From Methyloversatilis sp. (lineage in GTDB: Bacteria > Pseudomonadota > Gammaproteobacteria > Burkholderiales > Rhodocyclaceae): a stretch of 45,270 bases of DNA. This document shows, in pieces, positions 40,698 through 45,270 of the stretch. Location: the NCBI RefSeq assembly GCF_030698125.1, contig NZ_JAUYNV010000009.1, positions 1-45,270 on the forward strand, written 5' to 3'. Within the stretch, counting starts at the first letter, position 1. Every line of letters starts with the position of its first letter. The translations under genes were made by a program, and so were the position numbers. The notes below the pieces were generated by a model. That model saw only the letters and a list, made by a program, of their open reading frames with translations. It did not search any database and had not been told where the DNA came from.

Positions 40698-40738
40698 GTG
40701 ATTCGCGAATGCGGCCTGGCTGGCGAATCACCGCATTC
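40698..40738 (-). promoter_or_regulatory. Interleaved inverted repeats in the mraZ leader
   Basis: Arm A GTGATTCGC (40698-40706) matches A' GCGAATCAC (40723-40731). Arm B GAATGCGG (40707-40714) matches B' CCGCATTC (40731-40738). The order A-B-A'-B' is that of an H-type pseudoknot, or of two mutually exclusive hairpins in the mraZ mRNA leader. The segment also contains the palindrome ATTCGCGAAT (40701-40710). A protein-binding site is another possibility. Confidence 0.6.
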
Positions 40739-40774
40739 CCACTTTCAATCCACTATATATCCAATATTGCTCCA
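40736..40774 (-). promoter_or_regulatory. Four MraZ-type operator repeats at 11-bp period
   Basis: Read on the minus strand, the boxes are TGGAGC (40774-40769), TGGATA (40763-40758), TGGATT (40752-40747) and TGGGAA (40741-40736). Each begins exactly 11 bp after the previous one, leaving 5-bp spacers. This is the geometry known for MraZ operators (TGGGN-type boxes with 5-bp spacers). The array starts at the -10 box and spans the expected transcription start, so bound MraZ would block initiation. Confidence 0.85.
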
Positions 40775-40802
40775 CTTTAGCTTTCGACTGCCCCAGGGTC
40801 AA
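40774..40802 (-). promoter_or_regulatory. Promoter of the mraZ/dcw operon (sigma70-like)
   Basis: On the minus strand a -35 box TTGACC (40802-40797) is separated by exactly 17 bases from a -10 box TAAAGT (40779-40774). Transcription would begin near 40767, inside the operator array, giving a leader of about 125 bases before mraZ. Confidence 0.75.
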
Positions 40803-40822
40803 TAGACGGATGCAAGCAAAAC

Positions 40823-40861
40823 TGTTGTCGCAACAATGACTTAGCGTGAATTTTTCACGCT
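40823..40861. other. Two small hairpins upstream of the dcw promoter
   Basis: TGTTG-TCG-CAACA lies at 40823-40835. A 7-bp stem AGCGTGA (40843-40849) with TCACGCT (40855-40861) encloses an A+T loop. They lie between rnpB and the mraZ promoter in an otherwise gene-free stretch (40803-41099). They could end rnpB transcription, but neither is followed by a convincing T run on the minus strand. Confidence 0.4.
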
Positions 40862-41099
40862 GTTTCAGGTAAAAAGCTTTTGTTTTTAATGGGATAGAAA
40901 ATGAATTGAATGTGCTTGATGAGAAGCGACGCGCAGACCTGGACGCGGTGGGGCAAAGTGGGGCGGAAGTGGAGCGGAATACAGCGCCGGCCGATGCAAA
41001 CCGGCGTGGGAAACAGAAGGGAAGGGGCTGGGAATCGAGCGGGTAGGGCCGAGCAGGCGGCGGGAGGTCTTCGAAAGCGAGGCCAAGCAGGTAAGGAGT

Positions 41100-41500
41100 G
41101 GAAGTCCGCCTGTAAGCCGGGTTCTGTTGTGCGCGAACGCACCGGCAACCATTCATCTGGGCGACGTGTTGCCACGTCGCTCGAGCAGCCTACCCGGAAG
41201 CGACGCGAGCCGCGTCATCGCTTCCCTATTTGGCCTTGCCCCGGATGGGGTTTTGCGTGCCGTGCGCGTTGCCGCGCACGCGGTGGGCTCTTACCCGGCG
41301 TTGCCGCCCGCCCGCAGGCGCACCATTTCAACCTTGCCTGATCCTTGCGGCCATCGGCGGTATGTTTTCTGTTCCACTTTCCGTCGCCTTGGGCCGCGCT
41401 TTCGCACGGCTTGCTGCGCCCGGCCGTTAGCCGGCATCCTGCTCTGCGGGGCCCGGACTTTCCTCCGCGCTTGCGCGCCGCGGTTGCCCGGCGGACTTCC
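41100..41500 (-). ncRNA. rnpB: RNase P RNA (class A)
   Basis: The catalytic RNA of ribonuclease P, which matures tRNA 5' ends; about 401 nt. The P1 helix is formed by GGAAGTCCGCC at the 5' end (41500-41490) and GGCGGACTTCC at the 3' end (41110-41100). Conserved core strings on the minus strand include GAGGAAAGTCCGGGC, GCAGGATGCCGGCTAACG, AAGGCCAAATAGGG, CGGGTAGGCTGCTCGAG and CAGAACCCGGCTTACAG. A -10-like TAGAAT lies seven bases before the 5' end. No strong terminator is seen downstream. Confidence 0.96.
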
Positions 41501-41507
41501 GGCGCGG

Positions 41508-41513
41508 ATTCTA
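41508..41513 (-). promoter_or_regulatory. Predicted -10 box of rnpB
   Basis: TAGAAT on the minus strand matches TATAAT in five of six positions and lies seven bases before the predicted first base of rnpB, the right distance for transcription to start at the P1 helix. No good -35 box is seen. Confidence 0.55.
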
Positions 41514-41582
41514 CCCGTTCGTCGGCCGAGCGCCGGAAACATTGCCGGCGGCACTCAAGAACCAGCGTCGCCGGCCGTTCAG

Positions 41583-43937
41583 ATGGCTCAATACTTCGAT
41601 CCCGCCACGCCCCCTCCCGCCATGAACCTGTCGTTGCAGTCTGCCCGACATCTTGCCCGTTACTGGCTCGCCTACTTGCTGACCGCGCTGGTGATCGGTC
41701 TGCTGGTGGCCGAGCTGGCCGGCGCGACCGGACTGGCCGGTGCGGGTCGCGTGTCCCGCCTCGGTCTGGCGCCCCTGCTGGTGCCGGTGCTGATCGTCTG
41801 TCTGGCGCTCTGGGCGGTCGGTGTGCGGCTTGATGCCGCGCGGCGCGAGCTCGAGCAACTGCACGTCGAACTCGACCGGGCGCAGACGCTGGGCCGCAGC
41901 GGCAACTGGTCGTACGCGAATGGCGTGTTCGAATGGTCGTCGCGCGCGCGGCGAATACTTGGTATCGACGGCGCTGCACTGGCGTCTTTCGAACAGCTGC
42001 TCGCCCACGTTGCGGCGGACGATCGTCTGCCACTCGAACGCGCGTTGCGCGCTGCGCAGGCCGGTGCGCACTACCGCACCGAGTTCTGCGTCAGCCACCC
42101 GGACGGCGAACGACGCGTGCTGTTCGAAGGCCGCGTCGAGTCCGCTGGCGCGGCAGCAGGCGGTTCGGTCACCGACCTGCCGGTGCTGGCCGGCATCGTG
42201 CAGGACATGACCGACCGCTGGCGCATGGAGCGCGAACTGCACCGCGCGATGCGCTACCAGCGCGCGCTGCTCGACAATTTCCCTTTCATGGTGTGGCTGA
42301 AGGACCGCGACCTGCGCTTTCTGGCGGTCAACAAGCCGCTCGCGCTGGCCGGCGGGCTGAACGATCCGGATGAGGCCTGCGGCCTGCAGGATTACGACCT
42401 GTGGCCGAACGACTGTGCCGATGCCTATCGCGCCGATGATCTCGAAGTGCTCGAAAGCCGCCAGCCACGCTGTTCGGAATCCTTCGTCGCATCCGGTACG
42501 GCATCGATCTGCCTCGAAGTGTGGAAGGCACCGGTGCTCGACGAGAACGGAGAACTGCTGGGCACGGTCGGTTTTGCGCGCGACATCAGCGAGCGCAAGC
42601 GCAGCGAACAGGCGCTCGAGCGCAGCCGCGAGCAACTGGCCATGCTGGGGCGCCTGCAGGCGCGCTTCATCCGCGGTGAATCGGGTGACGCACTGTTCGC
42701 CGCCATGCTCGACATCCTGCTCGACCTGGCCGGCGCAAGCGATGGCTTCATCGCCGAAGTCATGCACGATCCGCGGCACGAACCGCAGGTGAATCTGCTG
42801 GCCTGCCGCGACAGCGACTGGCTTGGCGCGCATCCCGAATTGATCGATGAAGCCCTGACAGCGGATCGAAGCGAGCAGGAATCCGGCGCCATTGTCGCCT
42901 TGGCTGCGTTCGATGAACCGCCGGGGGAACGGGTGTGCTTCGCGGTCATGAGCGACCGGCGTCTGGTCGGTCTGGTCGGTCTTGATCTGCCCCATGCTTT
43001 ACCTGAAGCGTGCCGGACCGGCGTGCAGGCGGCGACCAGCACTTTCGGCCTGATTCTGCAGGCGGGCATTCGCGACCGTGACCGGCAGCGCGCCGAGACC
43101 GAACTGAAACGGCATCGCGACCGCCTGAGTGAATTGATCGAAGAGCAGCTGTCGGACAGCATGTCGGCGCGGCGCATGGCGGAACACGCCAACCGCGCCA
43201 AGAGCCGCTTCCTGGCCAGCATGTCGCACGAACTGCGTACGCCCATTCACGCCATCCTCGCCTTTTCCCGGCTGGCGTTGCGCGATCGGCCGCCTCTGGC
43301 CGACGTCACGCGCCGGCGCTTCGAGGTGATCCGCGAACACGGTGACCGTCTGCTTGCGCTGGTCGACGATCTGCTCGACTTGTCGCGCCTGGAAGGCGGC
43401 GCGATCAAGCTGAACGCGTCGAGCTGCGATCTGGAATCGCTGGTGTCTGAGGCGATTGCGCAGATGCAGGCTGTTGCGGTCGAACGTGGTGTGCATATGC
43501 GGATGACCGGATTGTTCCAGCAGGTGCCGCTGCAGGCCGACGCGCAGCGGATGGCACAGGTGCTGCGCACGCTGCTCGACAATGCGATCCGCTTTTCGCC
43601 AGCGTCTGCCGAAGTGCTGCTTTCGCTCGAGCGGCATGAACATGAAGGTGTGGCGGGTGTGCTGCTGCGCGTGTCCGATCACGGACCGGGCATCGCTGAA
43701 GAAGATCGCGAACGCATCTTCGATCAGTTCGAGCAGGCAGCGCGCCTGCGCGGCGCCGAAGGCGGTACCGGGCTCGGCCTCGCCATCTGTCGCGAGATCG
43801 TCAATCTGCACGGCGGCTGGATACGGGCGGCCACGCGTGACGACTGCGGGGCCTGCATCGAGATCTGGCTGGCGGCGCGCGAGGCGGACGACAGTTCGAC
43901 GGAATCAACGCAAATGGAAATGGAAACAGCAACTTGA
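41583..43937 (+). CDS. Membrane sensor histidine kinase with PAS and GAF domains
   Basis: A protein of about 784 residues. Two transmembrane helices lie at about 25-45 (YWLAYLLTALVIGLLVAELAG) and 60-80 (PLLVPVLIVCLALWAVGV). A PAS domain follows near 100-220 (GNWSYANGVFEWSSRARRILGID), a second PAS near 235-350 (LLDNFPFMVWLKDRDLRFLAVNKPLA), and a GAF-like domain near 365-510. The kinase core has the H box SMSHELRTPIHAIL near residue 548, the N box LRTLLDNAIRF, G1 DHGPGIAEEDRERIF and G2 GGTGLGLAI. There is no receiver domain and no response regulator gene next to it, so its partner is elsewhere. The start could be ATG 41583 or 41622; neither has a good ribosome-binding site. The open frame upstream runs through rnpB and is not coding. 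Confidence 0.88.
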   Translation: MAQYFDPATPPPAMNLSLQSARHLARYWLAYLLTALVIGLLVAELAGATGLAGAGRVSRLGLAPLLVPVLIVCLALWAVGVRLDAARRELEQLHVELDRAQTLGRSGNWSYANGVFEWSSRARRILGIDGAALASFEQLLAHVAADDRLPLERALRAAQAGAHYRTEFCVSHPDGERRVLFEGRVESAGAAAGGSVTDLPVLAGIVQDMTDRWRMERELHRAMRYQRALLDNFPFMVWLKDRDLRFLAVNKPLALAGGLNDPDEACGLQDYDLWPNDCADAYRADDLEVLESRQPRCSESFVASGTASICLEVWKAPVLDENGELLGTVGFARDISERKRSEQALERSREQLAMLGRLQARFIRGESGDALFAAMLDILLDLAGASDGFIAEVMHDPRHEPQVNLLACRDSDWLGAHPELIDEALTADRSEQESGAIVALAAFDEPPGERVCFAVMSDRRLVGLVGLDLPHALPEACRTGVQAATSTFGLILQAGIRDRDRQRAETELKRHRDRLSELIEEQLSDSMSARRMAEHANRAKSRFLASMSHELRTPIHAILAFSRLALRDRPPLADVTRRRFEVIREHGDRLLALVDDLLDLSRLEGGAIKLNASSCDLESLVSEAIAQMQAVAVERGVHMRMTGLFQQVPLQADAQRMAQVLRTLLDNAIRFSPASAEVLLSLERHEHEGVAGVLLRVSDHGPGIAEEDRERIFDQFEQAARLRGAEGGTGLGLAICREIVNLHGGWIRAATRDDCGACIEIWLAAREADDSSTESTQMEMETAT

Positions 43938-44027
43938 TACGACGACCCGGGACGCGCTACGGTACCGGGGGAGCGGCGCCGGAGTGCGCGGTGGCTGCAT
44001 GGCAGGTCTTTCCTGAGAGGATGTGAA

Positions 44028-45041
44028 ATGGGTATCGGCGACTTCATCAAGAAACAGTTCATCGACGTTCTGCAGTGGCAGGAGGACGGCGATGGCACGC
44101 TGGCCTGGCGGCATCCGATGCAGGACGCCGAAATCCAGTACGGGGCGCAGCTGACGGTACGCGAGTCGCAGGCGGCACTGTTCGTCAACGAGGGGCGCAT
44201 CGCCGACGTGCTCGGTCCCGGTCGCCACGTGCTGAAGACCAGTACGCTGCCGGTGCTGACCTACCTTCAGAACTGGGACAAGCTGTTCGAATCGCCCTTC
44301 AAGAGCGACGTCTATTTCTTCAGTACCCGGCTGCAACTGGGCCGCAAGTGGGGCACGGCTCAACCGGTGACGGTGCGCGACAAGGATTTCGGCATGGTCA
44401 GGCTGCGCGCATTCGGCGTGTATTCCTACCGGCTGGCCGACCCGAAGCAGTTCTTTGCGGAAATCAGCGGCACGCGCGACATCTACACGGTCGATGATCT
44501 GGAGATGCAGCTGCGCAACCTGATCGTGTCGGCGATGAGCAATACGCTCGGCGCGTCGGAACTGCCGTTCCTCGACATGGCGACCAATTTCGGCTTGCTG
44601 GGCGAACGGATGAAGGGTGCGATGGCGCCGGTGTTCGAACGCTATGGCGTTGCGCTGGACAATTTCGCGGTTGAAAGCGTGTCGCTGCCTGAAGAGCTGC
44701 AGAAGGCCTTCGATGCCCGGGTGTCGATGGGCATGGCGGGCAATCTGGCCGCCTTCACCCAGTATCAGACCGCCACGGCCATTCCGATGGCGGCGCAGAA
44801 TGAAGGCGGGCTGGCCGGCATCGGCGCCAGTCTGGGCGCCGGTCTGAGCATGGGGCAGGTGATGACCGAAGCGATGCGCGGTTCGGTATTGCCTGCAGCG
44901 GCAACCCCGGCAACCCCGGCGGCGGCCGACACGCCGGAAGCCAGGCTGGGCAAGCTGAAATCCCTGCTTGATGGCGGTTTGATCACAGAAGCGGACTACA
45001 CCGCCGCCAAGGCAGAGTTGCTCAAGCAGATCACCGGCTGA
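44028..45041 (+). CDS. SPFH-domain protein with C-terminal SHOCT motif
   Basis: A protein of 337 residues. Residues 1-250 form an SPFH/band-7-like domain of the YdjI/virion-core-like type (GIGDFIKKQFIDVLQWQ, LTVRESQAALFVNEGRIADVLGPGRHVLKTSTLPVL, FGVYSYRLADPKQFF, VFERYGVALDNFAVESVSLPEELQKAFDARVSMGM). A Gly/Ala-rich linker follows, and residues about 305-337 form a SHOCT motif (ARLGKLKSLLDGGLITEADYTAAKAELLKQI), a short oligomerisation helix pair. There is no transmembrane segment, unlike flotillins. The ribosome-binding site GAGAGGA lies seven bases before ATG 44028. Such proteins are thought to form scaffolds near membranes, but the role is not established. It lies 90 bases after the kinase. 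Confidence 0.88.
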   Translation: MGIGDFIKKQFIDVLQWQEDGDGTLAWRHPMQDAEIQYGAQLTVRESQAALFVNEGRIADVLGPGRHVLKTSTLPVLTYLQNWDKLFESPFKSDVYFFSTRLQLGRKWGTAQPVTVRDKDFGMVRLRAFGVYSYRLADPKQFFAEISGTRDIYTVDDLEMQLRNLIVSAMSNTLGASELPFLDMATNFGLLGERMKGAMAPVFERYGVALDNFAVESVSLPEELQKAFDARVSMGMAGNLAAFTQYQTATAIPMAAQNEGGLAGIGASLGAGLSMGQVMTEAMRGSVLPAAATPATPAAADTPEARLGKLKSLLDGGLITEADYTAAKAELLKQITG

Positions 45042-45058
45042 GTACGGCGGCGGCACGA

Positions 45059-45081
45059 CGCGCCGCGTTCCGGGCGGCGCG
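45059..45081 (+). terminator. Hairpin after the SPFH gene, possible terminator
   Basis: An 8-bp stem CGCGCCGC (45059-45066) with GCGGCGCG (45074-45081) and a 7-base loop lies 17 bases after the stop codon. There is no T run, so it may be only a weak or Rho-assisted terminator. Confidence 0.4.
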
Positions 45082-45134
45082 CCATCGTCGCTGGCCGTTC
45101 ACCGATGCTGCGTATTGCCGTCGCCCTGACGCTA

Positions 45135-45270
45135 GGGCGTGTTCTCATTTGTCGAATTAACGGTATGCCAAATGGAAGCGCCATCGAAAAAGTCGTTCAC
45201 GGTCAAAGGCATAGCAGGGGACTGTTCACAGCGGCCTGAATCTGGTCATATCCTGACTTTTGGGCTGATG
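45135..45270. mobile_element. Possible end of an IS5-like insertion sequence at the window edge
   Basis: After CTA (45132-45134) the sequence changes to GGGCGTGTTCTCATTTG and becomes lower in G+C. This string resembles outer ends of IS5-related elements as I recall them, and CTAG is a known IS5-type target. The remaining 120 bases have no long open frame. Only one end is present, so no transposase or repeat pair can be shown. Confidence 0.25.

Noticed and set aside
40855-41175. Minus-strand frames of about 90-140 codons between mraZ and rnpB
   Set aside because: They overlap the 3' end of rnpB, have low-complexity translations and lack ribosome-binding sites.
41127-41582. N-terminal extension of the histidine kinase reading frame
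   Set aside because: The extension lies entirely over the RNase P RNA gene on the other strand and has no protein-like features.

Overview
The window is GC-rich chromosomal DNA from a Gram-negative bacterium. Gene content and order point to a betaproteobacterium, probably of the Rhodocyclales type (Azoarcus/Thauera/Methyloversatilis-like); the family-level placement is inference. Supporting signs are LpxC, a meso-DAP-type MurE, a lipoprotein-rich envelope set, a complete dcw cluster ending in ftsZ-lpxC, and the divergent dciA / M23 peptidase-secA arrangement.

Layout. Positions 1-1060 hold an IS630-family transposase gene whose last 30 or so codons look replaced. Positions 1166-1861 hold a small winged-helix-like protein and a gene-poor stretch. 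Positions 1862-6528 carry a SWIM-SNF2 helicase and an ECF sigma/anti-sigma pair, both on the minus strand, separated by a strong terminator. A REP cluster, the fluoride channel crcB, a second repeat family and the DEAH helicase hrpA follow on the plus strand. Positions 11950-15437 hold an NTF2-like protein and the dolP-diaA-HIRAN-yraN genes (minus strand), divergent from rsmI. Positions 15448-15979 are a REP array with a 126-bp period, followed by pyrC, a small lipoprotein and a DUF3025 protein. A bidirectional terminator separates these from secA.

Positions 22738-40642 (minus strand) are one nearly continuous envelope and division block. In transcription order it is mraZ-rsmH-ftsL-ftsI-murE-murF-mraY-murD-ftsW-murG-murC-ddl-ftsQ-ftsA-ftsZ-lpxC, plus a 60-residue membrane protein. 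Most junctions from mraZ to ftsA are ATGA/GTGA-type overlaps or 1-nt gaps, so transcription and translation are probably coupled. The block makes the peptidoglycan precursors (MurC-F, Ddl, MraY, MurG), builds the divisome (FtsL, I, W, Q, A, Z) and commits to lipid A synthesis (LpxC). Its promoter region is well resolved. A sigma70-like promoter (TTGACC, 17-bp spacer, TAAAGT) is followed by four TGG-type direct repeats at an exact 11-bp period, the arrangement of MraZ operators, and then by a leader with an interleaved double inverted repeat.

Upstream of that lies the RNase P RNA gene (minus strand, about 401 nt). A PAS/GAF sensor histidine kinase and an SPFH-SHOCT protein follow on the plus strand. 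The right edge may be the end of an IS5-like element.

Most of the window is conserved core genome. The observations most worth a second look are the mraZ operator/leader architecture, the REP families with compensatory stem changes, the codon-use discontinuity inside rsmH, the exported HIRAN protein inside the yraN-diaA-dolP group, and the structured ftsA-ftsZ spacer.
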